From Hymenoscyphus infarciens (lineage: Eukaryota; Ascomycota; Leotiomycetes; Helotiales; Helotiaceae): a stretch of 64,000 nucleotides of DNA. A model generated the notes under the pieces. The model saw only the letters and a program-made list of their open reading frames with translations. It was not told where the DNA came from and did no database searches. A program made the position numbers and the translations under genes. Shown here in pieces: positions 43,250 to 54,958 of the stretch (positions are counted from its first letter, which is position 1; every line of letters begins with the position of its first letter). The stretch is taken from positions 35,773 through 99,772 of the forward strand of contig LLCB01000224.1 of NCBI GenBank assembly GCA_001414345.1, in the 5' to 3' direction.

Positions 43250-45922
43250 AAACTACCAGTACCAAAAAAATCAGATTTCTTTCAAAACACGAAATCACAA
43301 TCATACAAGTGGGGATCCTTGAATACACAGCACCCTTGGATACAGCGCATCCCCACACAAATTACGTTTTCCTGTACAAAAACTCCTTTTCTTCCTTCTC
43401 TTTGAGAAGTTCCCCTTTTTTTGACGTTAGACTGTACATAAGGCCCTCGATATACCACAACGACGAGGCGTATTCCATTTCTATTTATTTTATACCGTCT
43501 GTTTTCTTTTTCTTGTTCTTTCTTCTCTTCAAAAAGACTCTTCTAGGGTGCTAGGCGTTTCGGGCGTTGGTGGAGTTATTTCCTGCGTTGTGTAAGGTTG
43601 AGTTGAGGTTAGTGGGTAACGATGTCTTTGGAGTGCGAGATGTATGGCGGATGAATGGGGGATGGATGGGGAGGGAGCTGCTTGCTGATACCAATTGCCT
43701 ACCTAGTTAGTCTAATTTGAACACTATGATTTTAAGTACAGTCGTGAGTATTTCTTAATTATTTTCCTTTCGTTTCCGGTTGGTGTGTTGAGGGCGGGAT
43801 GATGTTGCCGTTGAGATTTTGAACTGGTTGTTGACACGAATATAGGGTTTTGTCGCGGCATGGGGATGGCTTTTGGGCGGTAGGGAAGCCTTGGTGGAGT
43901 CGCGATTGTGAAGAGGGGGTTATGAGGTGTTTGTTGGTGTTGGGGTTGGGGTTGGGGTTGTTGGTTGCTGGTTTGAGAAAGAATAACTTGCCATACCGTG
44001 TCTTTTGTCATTTGGGATGTGATGATTTGGGATTTCGATTTCGATTTCGATTTCGATTTCGATGTCTGCAGGGTTTTTGTTTTTAGATTTTGGTTTTGGA
44101 TTTTGGTTTTGGTTTTTGGTTTTGGTATTGGTTTAGGGAAACGAGGGGGATTGGTTTTTTTTTTTCCTTCTTTTTTTGGGGTTGGGCTGGGAAGGATTGG
44201 GTTTCCAAGGTTTGCAGGTGTTGCTTGTTATGTACCCGTAAAAGTCCAAAGTCTGATGTGATGGTCTGGGTCCTGTCTCTTGTCTCTTGTCTCTTGTCTC
44301 TTGTCTGTCTTGGGGGGTACCTGGCACCTGGCACCTGGCACCTGGGTTTGGATACTTGGGCTCTAGGTAGTTAGGTACCTGGATTTCTGGTTGGGGATTG
44401 CCAGGTGGGTTGAGGGGTTAGGTTCTTTCCTTCTTGGGATTTTCGATCAGGGTACCTTTTGGCGCAGGAGGGGTACCTAGGGTTGAAGCTTCCAAGTTGG
44501 CTTTGGTCTTGCCGGATTTTCTTTTCAGGACGCGACTTTCCCATCGTTCCTTCTTCCTACGGCATCTGTAAACCACCACCAGTTAGGCACCCATAAATAT
44601 CTGGACCTCGCTCAGAAAATTTCTTTTCCAACTTCAAAACGAACCATCAACTTCACCACCAAGCAACCTCGCTCATGCCTCGGCATAGCTTCTGATCTCT
44701 AGAGCACTGGGCCTCATGTTGTGAGAGAAGAAGTTGCCGGCATTGCGAGATCTCAAACTGACATCTCTACAGCTGGGTTACTTCCCTCTCTTGTCTGCAA
44801 ACATCTTCTTCTCACCTTCAACACCAAATTCTCTTCTCGGCATAACCCACGTCATACACCAACAAGCAACTTCCTCGGCCCCTCCTCCCTTCAGCCTCTC
44901 ACTTCAGCCAATTTCTCCAATTTGTACCCTTTGCGACCTCGCCCTCGACATATATTCTTCAACATACGCCTCATCCCAACTCATTTCCTCTGGAAACCGC
45001 CGTAGCTTGACCGGAACTTTATACCTAGGAATTCGGCGAATTAGCTTGATACTCGACTTCCATTTCTTGACGGCATCATTTGCGAATTATGAACTGACAG
45101 CATTCACTTTCGCTATTTTTCTATGATTTGTTTTTCAGCTTCCGGCTCAGGAGTTCGACGGATTTTCTGATTAAAATCTTCTCTTTGATATTTGGGATAT
45201 AAAGTTGTTGGTAAGTTTTTTTCTTGCGACTGTTCTTTTGGTTTTGGTTGTGCGAGGAGAGGGGGGATGTTTTGCTTTGTTGTTTTTTTGATGGTGTGGG
45301 ATGGGTTGTTTTTCGAGTTGGTGATTTTTAAAAAAATCAAAAAATCTTCTTGATGGGAATTTTGGTTTGGTCTTTGTAAATGGCCTGCCACACTTGAAGA
45401 ATTGGATTGGAGGTCTGTGTCTTCAAGTACATGTGGACTTGGACATGGGAGCCTAACCCCGATCGTCGTCAAAGATGCATGCCGGGGAAAATGAAAGTAC
45501 TCTTTTTACACTTGATCCGTCCTTATTTGCCAAGGGAGATTTTCTTCTGATTGCGAGGGAAATTCAAGACGGATTGTTTGTCTATTGCTATTCGTGTTTT
45601 TGGTCTTGGAGTTGCCTTGATCGTCTGTCCCTCGCTCTTCTACAAAGGCCCTTGGTCCCTTGGAACTTCTTAACGTCACGGCACTGCAGCTTGGTTGTAG
45701 TTTATTTTGCCTTGTCATTTTATATTCCCTACCTGAACTTCATCTTTGTAAAGCAGGTGGAAAAAATTCACTTGCCCCACTCTGACGCTTTCTTGCCCAG
45801 TTGTTTTATCGATTATAGAAACTGATTCTTTCCTCCTAGATACTTTAGCAACTTACAACTACATCTTAATAAACAAAGGTTGAGTTCCACCAACACCGCA
45901 TCTTCAGCACCAGGTAGCCATC
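43250..45922. other. Long non-coding region with microsatellites and the leader of the SNF2 gene
   Basis: No supported gene in 2.7 kb. 44030-44345 holds four different simple repeats in a row. 44560-45130 and 45820-45922 are C/T-rich with AC-rich runs, as in fungal 5' leaders, so the SNF2 transcript may start far upstream. Confidence 0.5.
44032..44345. repeat. Cluster of four microsatellites
   Basis: A 6-bp array of gatttc (five copies, about 44034-44063) is followed by T/G-rich ttttgg arrays (about 44090-44135), then ctcttgt repeats (about 44276-44307), then three to four copies of acctggc (about 44319-44345). Confidence 0.85.
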
Positions 45923-48900
45923 ATGGATCCTGACGATGTCCTTCCTTCGATTGAGGGCTCTGATGATCTCTCAATTGCCCCTCCTAGCGTTGGTCAAACA
46001 GCCTTGCAAGGTGGTAATGAAGGTGGGTTGGAAGGTGAGAGTGGGCCAAACATTCACCCTTCCCCCACTCGATTAAACCGCTTCCAGCGCTTGCCTTCAA
46101 CAAGACCTTCCCCGCTTCCAAACAACACCTTTATCGCCCATCCTCAACCCCCTCTTCCTGCAAACCTTCCATCCTTGACCATATCCTCTCCTGAGCTTGC
46201 TCAAGACCACGAGGGCATGGACCTTGACTCTTCAAATATCCCTCCAAAGGTATCAGAGCCCAAGGAAGAGGCACAGCTAAGAATGGACTTGGATATTGAG
46301 GATGCTTCCACCACTATCAAAGCTGAGCCTCAAAGCCCACCACGTCAATCAATTTCTGCACGACGACCAACTCCTGAACACTATTCAAGTCCCCGATATC
46401 AGTCAACCCCTGAACATCAACCAAGTCTTCGGCGTGAGAATGTTGGTGGCTTGCCGTCTGCCGCTGTCTTGGGGATGATCGAAGCCCAGCAGGCTCAGCT
46501 GCGAATGCTCCAAGACCAGAACGTCGACACACTCATGGAAGATCAGGACGAAGATCATGACGGGCCAGTGAACAGACAACCACGTGATAGCATTGAGCGT
46601 CAGAACATTGCGGTTGATGCTACTTTGCGCACTATGGCTACAGCTACAAGCACAGCTACCGCAACTGCTACTGCCGGCGATGAGGAAGATCCTTCAGACA
46701 TGCGCTGGATGGATGAGGAGCCTGAAGACGACCAGGAACTACGAGAACTCACACAAATGCGCAATATGTATGAGGCCAAAGCCAAGAGTGGTAAGATTAG
46801 ACCCACCGAGGCGACAGACCTCTACCGCGTCCAAAAGAGAATCGCGTTCCTCAATCGTATGAAGTCTGCCCATGAAAGCCGACTTGCAGCCCCTGAATCC
46901 GATGACGAAACAAGCCTTTTCGTTTCGGACATCCCACGGGAACAGATCATTGAGCATCACAAAAATTCAAGGCCAGCCGACACTCTTGTCGAAGACCATC
47001 TTAGTGACGATGGAGTCATGGCTGATGAAGCTATGAGTGATCACTTTATCCTTGGAGGTCCTGGAAGCACCGAAGAGGCCATTTTCAACCTACTCAGAAC
47101 TGGTAATGCCGATGAAGAGGTATCACTCTCCCCTTCCCCACCACTAGTCACCAAGAAGGCACGCAAGAAGCGAGCAACAAACGCCAGAGAAGTCATTGAA
47201 CAAGAGCAGGCTGAACGGGAGAAGGCGCGAAACAAATCCCAACGCAAGAAAGGCCGCCAGGGTTTGGCTGCGGAACCCCAGGGCAAATCCAAATCAAAGG
47301 GCAAAGGAGTCCAAAAGAGTGGCAAAGGTTCGAAGAAGGATCAAAACCCAGCACGCCGAATGGTCAACGGTCGAAGTGGTCGCGATGATATAAGTGCACA
47401 GATCATCCAGGGACTTGCGACTACGGATGATATATCTGCACGAATCAACGACCCAATTTATCAACATGAAATGGGGCCTAGTATTGTTGGGAAGCTGACC
47501 AAGCAAGACCAATTCAAGGAGCTTTTTGCCAATACTCCCATAGACAGCGACAAGAATGTCCTCAGGAATGACAAGAAGAGCCTTCAAAAGGCAGCCAGAT
47601 CATTTGGATACGCGAGAGTCAAAGCCCAGGATGGCAAATGGAAGGTCAAGGGAATGCAATCACTTCTTTACCATTATCAACTGATTGGTGCACAATGGAT
47701 GCTTGGTCGAGAGCTAAACGAGGTCAATCCAAATGGAGGCTTGCTTGCAGATAGCATGGGACTTGGAAAGACAGTTCAGACCTTGGCCTGTATGGTGGGA
47801 AATCGACCCGGCGAGCTTGACATCAAACGCAAGGTTGTGGCGACCTTGATCGTCCTTCCAGCTGCAGTAATCAAACAGTGGGAGAAGGAGATTATACATC
47901 ATACAGAACCTGGCGTCTTTGAGAAACTCGTCATCTACTCTCGAGCAGGAAAACTTAAGCCCGAAGTCCTCGCTAGTATGGATATAGTCCTCGCGTCGTA
48001 TACCGAAGTCATGAAACAGTTCCCCTTTCCCACCGGCCCCACACAACGGGCTGACTGTAACGCAAATGGCTTCAAGGAATGGGCTTCAGATAAGGAATTC
48101 GGGGTTCTGCATCATGTTAACTGGTATCGGGTTGTTTTGGATGAGGCACATGCCATCAAAAATAACAATTCGAGGACCTCACTCGCGTGTCAGCATCTGA
48201 AGTCAGTATATAGATGGTGTCTTACTGGCACACCTCTATTAAACGCGGTCGAAGAGTACATCATTCATTTCTCTCCTGACAAATCCAATCGCTAATAATC
48301 ACAGGTTGTTCCCGTATCTCCGTTTCCTCAAAGCAGACTATTGCATGGACATCAGACAGTTCAAGAAATACTTCTGCAACCCCCAGGACCCGAACTGTTC
48401 TAGCCGTGTTGCCACTCTTTTGAATTTCTCGATGTTGAGAAGAACCATGAAAAGCACCATGCTGAATTTGCCAATCCTCAAACTCCCAAAACCCCACCCA
48501 CATGTTGAGTCGATTAGCTTTTCAGACGAAGAAAGAATCATTTATCGTATTGTAAGCAAGCCATCTCCACTGAAGACGAATTTGTGCTAACCAAGCCAGA
48601 CCGAGAATCGATTCCGAGCAATCCTGAACACGTACATCTTGAGAGGTGATGCTCGTCGTAACTACACCATGTGGATGGTTCAGTTGCTCCGCTTAAGACA
48701 GTGCACCGGCCATCCTTTCATGATGGAGCGCACAATCAAGGAAACCTGGGATATTGATGATGTGAGGGAATTAAAGAACCAGCTCCAGGCTTTGGGATCA
48801 CGAGCATCTCTTCCGTTCTATCGACGAACAAAGCAGTGGGTCGAGGATTCTCAGGTCAAGAAAGCCAACAACCATAGTGCTCAAGGCGCCTCTGTTTTTG

Positions 48901-50394
48901 GTAAAGGCCCCTTTGGTTCAGCATTCAGTCTTGGAAAGGCGCTTGACACGTTGAATGAAAAACAACTATTCGCGAGACTCCGGTGTGGCATCTGCGAAGA
49001 TGTTCCAACACAACCAGTACAAATCGATAAGGTAAGTAAACACTGACATTTTATCAATGAGTAATACGAGCTAACCTTTGCAGTGTGGCGAGGTATTCTG
49101 CAAGGTATGCATTGAGGTTCGTATGGAGGACTGCCGCAATGATGATGGTGTAGGTTTCCCACTGTTTCGATGTTTCATTTTTGCTAAATTGTGCTTCAGG
49201 TAATGACATGTCCATCATGCGCCTTGATTTTCGAAAAGGCCATAGTGCTCGAAGGCTACGAGGAAGCGGATGATGAGTCTTCTGACTTGGGATCTGTGAC
49301 CTCTTCTCGAAGCATCCAAGGAGGCCAACCAAGATCCCGTCAAAAGAATCGCGTTCCTGAGAACAGCAAGGGTCGTGATGCTCTCGGGTTCGAGATGTAC
49401 ACCCCCTTTTCCACTTGGCTTACTCAAAGCGATACGGATCCAAATTTCCCACTCACTTCTTCGGCGAAGATTACGGCTTTGAAGGCCTTGCTCCTCAATG
49501 GATTCCGAGAGGCACCTATGGACAAGGTTCGTTATTAATTATCCAACCCATTTAGCACAATTGACCCCCTTTTCTTCGAATGAATTGGAAGAATGGAAGC
49601 TAATCATGTTTGGGGAAACCGCAGGTCGTCATCTACTGTCAATTTAGGCAACTGCAACGCATCATTGGTCGTATGTGCAACCAAGAAAACTGGCCTTTCG
49701 TATACTATACGGGGGATATTACGATGGAGCATCGAACCAAAGTGGAAGAGGAGTTTAAGAATAACCCCGAGATTATGATCATGATCGCTGGTTTGAAGTG
49801 TGGTGGACTTGGGTGAGCTCCTTCACTAGCCCCTTCTTGCTCTTCGGCTGTGCCACACAACCTCAGGCACAATTATGAGTGAATTTGTCTTGTCACATCG
49901 CTAACATACTGCCCAGGCTCAACCTGACGGCTGCAAACCGAGTTATCAGCATGGACCTCTGGTGGAACTTCGGCGTCGAGCAACAAGCATTCGGTCGCAT
50001 CTTCCGCATCGGACAGGAGAAGGAGACGCATATGACCCGAATCGTTGTCAAGAACTCGGTCGACATGCGCATGCTCTCGAGGCAAGACCAGAAGCTCAAA
50101 GACCTCCGAACCGCTATTGATGACGACGAGTATGCCCTGGAACGGAAGAAGCTCACTATCCAGCAGCTCTCTTCCCTCTTCGGCTTCTTGAGAACCGACG
50201 AGAATGGCGAATTGCTTCGCGTTGAAGAGGATTATAACGATGAGGACGAGGATGGAGGGGAGTTGGAAGTTATTGGGGGAGGTGATGGTGGCGAGGCAGG
50301 AGGTGATGGCGATGGAGCTGGAGATGGGTATGCAGGTGGTGTTAACCTGGATGATGGCTTTGACCGCGAGAATCTCTATGATGCTGATGACTGA
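45923..50394 (+). CDS. SNF2-family ATPase with embedded degenerate RING (Rad16/Uls1-like)
   Basis: Exons 45923-48255, 48305-48551, 48600-49031, 49084-49149, 49200-49526, 49625-49812 and 49917-50394 give 1356 residues, all introns GT..AG in phase. Residues 1-~540 are charged and probably disordered, with K/R-rich runs near 415-470. The SNF2 N-terminal ATPase domain has G-L-G-K-T (about 613-617), D-E-A-H (about 738-741) and T-G-T-P-L-L-N. Between the ATPase lobes is a RING with exact C3HC4 spacing (C989, C992, C1005, 1007, C1010, C1013, C1030, C1033), except that position 1007 is Glu instead of His. The helicase C-terminal lobe starts near 1136 (V-V-I-Y-C-Q-F) with L-N-L-T-A-A-N-R-V and Q-A-F-G-R-I-F-R-I-G-Q. 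The architecture is that of nuclear Rad16/Rad5/Uls1 translocases. No HIRAN domain seen. The C-terminus is acidic and Gly-rich. Confidence 0.92.
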
Positions 50395-50835
50395 GTGAAG
50401 GAAGAACAGGATAGTGCTGAAAGGAGAGTGATGCAAGGGGTAAAAAATTATGGAAGGGGCGTTATGGTTGGCTTTGTACTGGGGGTCTCAACAATCTATC
50501 TCTCAGGGGCATCATTACGGATGGATGTTATGGAACGGGGATCAAATCACACTTAAAAGGGGCGCGCGCAGGAACTACCAGTCAGTGGATTGAGAGAACA
50601 AGCTACATATTTTCCTTAGAAACACCACCACAAACAGAGAGAATTTAACTGTAATGATTTGATATTCACCTACCGTTTTCCCCCTCCACGTTTTCCGTCT
50701 TCTAGCCTATCTTCAGTGTTTATGCACAGGCAGGAAAGGAGATTTTTCCTGGTTCGAAGATAATGGGAACTTTGTTTTTTTATCTCTAATATTCGAGATG
50801 GTTTGGGAGAATTGAATTGTTTGGTGAACGATTAG

Positions 50836-50855
50836 CCTAGATAGTTGGAACAATT
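50836..50855. repeat. Half copy of the dispersed palindromic motif
   Basis: cctagatagttggaacaat is the cleanest left arm of the four copies. The right arm is missing. Confidence 0.55.
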
Positions 50856-51257
50856 TTAACATTTCGAGAGTATATTCTGGTAAAGATGATGAGAGAATTT
50901 AGATGTGCGAGAAGGGTTGGATAATTGAATCAAAGGAACTTTGTTGGGATGATTTCAATCGTGTTTATTGTCTGCTTGGTGTTTTCACACGGAAGGAAGA
51001 GAAAAAGTGAGATATACATGGAGTGGAATTGAGATGTATCAAGGACTGGTGGTTTTTTAATTGGATATTACTTTTTACTTTAGATTGTGTTGTGTGTTGT
51101 GTAGAGTTTATATTGTATTATGTATTACCTATCTGGTTCTAGGAGGGAAATGTTGCTCGAGATGTGGTTGGTGGAGGTGGGTGGGATGTCTATGGTAGGT
51201 AAGGTTTTATAAGAGTACGTGTTTCAAAGTTGGGTTTAATTCTTTGCTGGAATAAGT

Positions 51258-51755
51258 CAGTGTAAGCATAGATTACTCAGGTACTTAAGTAGTACTTTGA
51301 GGAGTTGAAGTAGAGTAGAGTAGAGTAGAGTAGAGTTTAAGTAGCGACCCCTGTGTGTTAAGTAGAGTAGTTACTTAAGACTACTTAAGTAGTACTCAGA
51401 GTAGTACTAGAAATAGAAATTATAAGTATATAAGCATATAGTTGTCCTTTCTAGAACATTTATAAGATTTGAAAAACTACTATTTAACTTATACTTATTT
51501 AGTAAGGCTATTTTTGAAGATGTTAAGATGGAAATAAGATAGAAGAGCTCGCTTAAGCTTCTAGCGCTACTAGTTGCGCTACCTCGATATTGCTCCGAGC
51601 TCCGGCTTAGTTAGTCTCGACTCGGTCTGAACTACTCGGGTAGTACTCTGAGTTACTTAGAGTAGTGTAAGTAGAGTAGAGTAGTATATAAAATCGGTTA
51701 GGTAGAGTAGAGTAGTGACAACTACTCTACTCTACTCTACTCATTTCTTACACTG
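51258..51755. mobile_element. hAT-like MITE (498 bp) with GTAGA subterminal repeats
   Basis: It starts CAGTGTAAG and ends CTTACACTG. Near-duplicated flanks ggaataag (51249-51256) and ggaatgag (51756-51763) differ by one transition, but the left copy is separated from the terminus by one base. Both ends are rich in GTAGAG/ACTCTAC units (51308-51336, 51677-51742), which form an inverted hairpin near 51700-51742. No coding capacity. Confidence 0.65.
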
Positions 51756-54391
51756 GGAATGAGAGAGTGATTATCGGGATACGAGCTACGGGAACTTGTG
51801 TGGTAATATGTATAAGGTTTATATATAGAAACAAAGCTATAGAGTAGAGTAGAGTAGAAAGATAGTATGTCTGGTCAAACTCGCAGGTGGAGGTGATGGA
51901 TTACGTGAGAGAGTGTGGGATAAACGAACAGACAGAGTTACGAGCATGAGAGGCGAGTCTAAGTATGAGTTTAAATAAAAGGCGGTTCATTCTTGAGCTA
52001 CATACTAAGTTATTAGTCATTGCCGTGGCGACGTACAAAAAAACCACGATATTGGAGCATTAAAACAAGAGTTGAGTCGAGGAGAGGACCCGGGCGTGAG
52101 TTTGTATGTCTTACTAGAGAATATATTGAAGTCGATGTTAGTTGATGGATACGTTATGAAACACCTAATTTGGCGAAGAGTCTAATCGAAGGAACGATAG
52201 AACCCAAGAGGATGATGTCTACCCGTCCGAGGAAGAAAATTGTCGCAGAGGAGGAAAACTCGGGAGCGGAGCAGACAAGGTGTGTGCAAAATTCGATCAA
52301 GAAGGAGTGACCAGGTGTCCTGTCGGGAGCGTGGAGTATGTAGGTATGGACGGGAGGGTAGAAAGGAACATATAGTAGAGAGGGAAAGCGCGTCTCGCAG
52401 TGAGGGACCATGGTCGTGGTTGCACTGAAGGCCAAGATCCTTGAGTATAAACCCCTCGGATTCAAATTTTGTTCCTGTCCTTCCATTTTCTCGTCACGTC
52501 GAGTTAAAGAATCTTTAAACATGAGCGGGTTTGTGTTGCGGAAGAGCGAGGTTAAATCTCATAGAGGCAATTGAGGAAGTCGCTAAGACAGACTGACAGA
52601 GGGAGGGAAGGGAGGGCAAAACAAGCAGTGTGATGTGAAGGAGAGGCATGGGAGGTTCTACTCTTGGCGATCTTCGCGGGGTCGATTAATCGTCAAGAAG
52701 CCCCCAAGCAAAGCAGACCAACAAGCCTGTTGCTTCAATTACGATATTTTCGATTCCAGGATGCGCAGTCTGACTACGGGTATGTGGTTCCAGGGGAAGA
52801 AAACTTAGTGTCAACTTTCATGGGGCAATTGCTGATGACTCCACCAATGGCATGCAAGTTCTCTTTATTTGTTCCAGGCTTGCGAAACTCAATACAACCC
52901 CTGAAGTTAATTTAAACCTCTTGGGTCTATGTAGCAGACTAATTTGGCGCTCAATGGAAGGGAGGGTGATGTCGTTCATCTACAAACATGACAGATGCTT
53001 GCAAGCCCTTGCAAATACGTACACATACGCGCACCATATTTCCCACTTGCCGCAATTGAGTTTCAGCTAAACTTGGAATCAGAGGAGATAGCCATTGAGC
53101 ATGTGTTTGCAGCAGCTCAAAGTAAGGTAACTCCAGGGACTCGAGTCTCAACCACCAGCACGAGCAAATTAGCAGTAGAAGCGATCTACAATCAAGGTGC
53201 AAAATGAATAGAGAATTTGAGAGCACAGAGAAGATGGGAGTTCTCAATTCTCGAGATCTTGGTAGCAAATCGACTTATCTTTACGCACTTGCACCTTCTC
53301 ACCAGCTATCACTTGTTACATATCGCTAGGAACGAATAGACCAAGCGTTTCACAGAAGAAAAGTATCAATTCGGTTTGATTGAAGGGACAAAATATTTTT
53401 GGATGTTATGCGGGCGGAAACCATTCGTTGAAACTTTTTGGATGGAGATGAATTTGGCACTCATCGCTTTTGTTCGAAACAGTTAGTACCACCTTTCCCT
53501 GAAAAGGTCGAGGAATAGAGGTCGTGTGCCTATCTCAGAGTCACCTTTTACAAACTCTTGCAGTATGATAAGGTAAGATTACTATGTTGAAACATCAATG
53601 ACGAACTCATTCTCGTCGTTTTAGTACTTTCAGAGCTATGCCCTGAGCTATGCCCTCAGCACAATACATATCCAATGAACGTTATTATTTGCAACTCAAA
53701 AAAAGGATTGCCTTTTGAGACCTAGGTGTACGATCTGGTTTTGGGAACGTAGAAGAGTCCCTTTTGCCAAACAATGTCAAATTACACATATTCTTGAACA
53801 TAAATTCCTCAAATAATTCCCGGATATGATTTTCATTCAAGTGAGATGTAATAAGGAGCGGTAGAGTTTTCATTTGAGAATTGTTCAAGTACCAGCTATT
53901 TAAATCTCGAGTAGAAAGTTTGAGAAAAACGTCTGATTCGCCTCCACCCCCTGTAATTTCAAGCCATTCTCTCTATATATCCTGGAAAGATGCACCTCAG
54001 TTCATGCGATAAGGTTAAAATGTTTAGAAGGGAGGAGGTACATATGTAGGCTTGTATCTCAAATTTGAATTTATGAGATCGGGCTTTTAGAAGAGACAAT
54101 ATGAGGGGTTTCACTGTTCGTTTTTAGTCGTTTAACTACTAAAAATTAACGCGACTTGCAACGAATCATGCACGTCGTATGCACGTCGATCCCAAAGGGA
54201 AAAAGGTGTCGGAAAAGGTTTAGTTGCTTTGCTAGAAAAATAACGTAGATAGGAGACTTAGACAGTCTTCAAAACGTTATATATATGTGATGATAGTTTG
54301 CTTTTGTATTCGTAGGGGGGGCCAGTGAACTAGTATTCTGTCCAAAAGCACGATATGAACGTGGCTGGCAAGTGAGCACTTCCGTGGGTCG

Positions 54392-54879
54392 CAGACTTAG
54401 GCGGCGATACTACTAGTGACATAGTAGAGAGGTCTACGATATTTATCGTATCGTATTAAGTGATCTGATCGATACCGGGTTTCTACGGATAACCGATAAT
54501 ATATCGATTATCGGCGGGAAAATAGTTAATCTAGAGAATAATAGTTCTTCTAATCTAAGAGCTAATAGAATACTTGTTCTAAAAGTAAAGATAAAGTTAC
54601 ATAATTTTAATAGTAAGTCGTAATTATTTATAAGCCTAAAAGACTATACTTCTTATTATAAGTCCTTTATAATAAATTAAGAGTTATATAATAACTTTTT
54701 AATCTAATAAAGTAGATTTTTAAAAACAAAATATAACTTATATAAGGTCTATTTAGTACTATCAGGCACTAGCGCTAAAGATCTAATATTTTATCGATTA
54801 TTGTTGATTTTTTATTATATTAGATAAGAATTTATATATCGCGATAGTCCGATAAATATTATATCGCCGCCCAAGTCTG
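54392..54879. mobile_element. hAT-type MITE (488 bp) with perfect 8-bp target duplication
   Basis: Inverted termini CAGACTTRGGCGGCGATA lie at 54392-54409 and 54862-54879 (one mismatch in 18). They are flanked by identical GTGGGTCG at 54384-54391 and 54880-54887. The interior is AT-rich and non-coding, with a cgataatatatcgattatcg palindrome near 54494-54513. It sits ~70 bp beyond the ESF1 stop codon. Confidence 0.92.
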
Positions 54880-54958
54880 GTGGGTCGTCTCACAAATGAA
54901 AAATTTCAGAATTGCATAGATTTGATAATAATTTTTCAATTCATTACTCATACCCTAT

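Larger units (their letters stand above)
50395..54958. other. Gene-poor 4.5-kb region with two MITEs
   Basis: Apart from the palindrome half copy (50836), the MITEs at 51258-51755 and 54392-54879, and GTAGA-type arrays (also at 51840-51860), I see no supported gene. ORFs at 52154-52522 (minus) and 52664-53270 (both strands) have no recognisable character. Confidence 0.55.

Noticed and set aside
43054..43554. ORF of 166 codons over the 3' end of the exchanger
   Set aside because: Out of frame with the CAX exons and runs into untranslated sequence.
44721..45825. ORFs upstream of the SNF2 gene
   Set aside because: C/T-rich leader composition and no recognisable domain; more likely 5' UTR or promoter.
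52154..53270. ORFs on both strands in the gene-poor region
   Set aside because: Overlap each other and lack coding character or neighbours that would support them.
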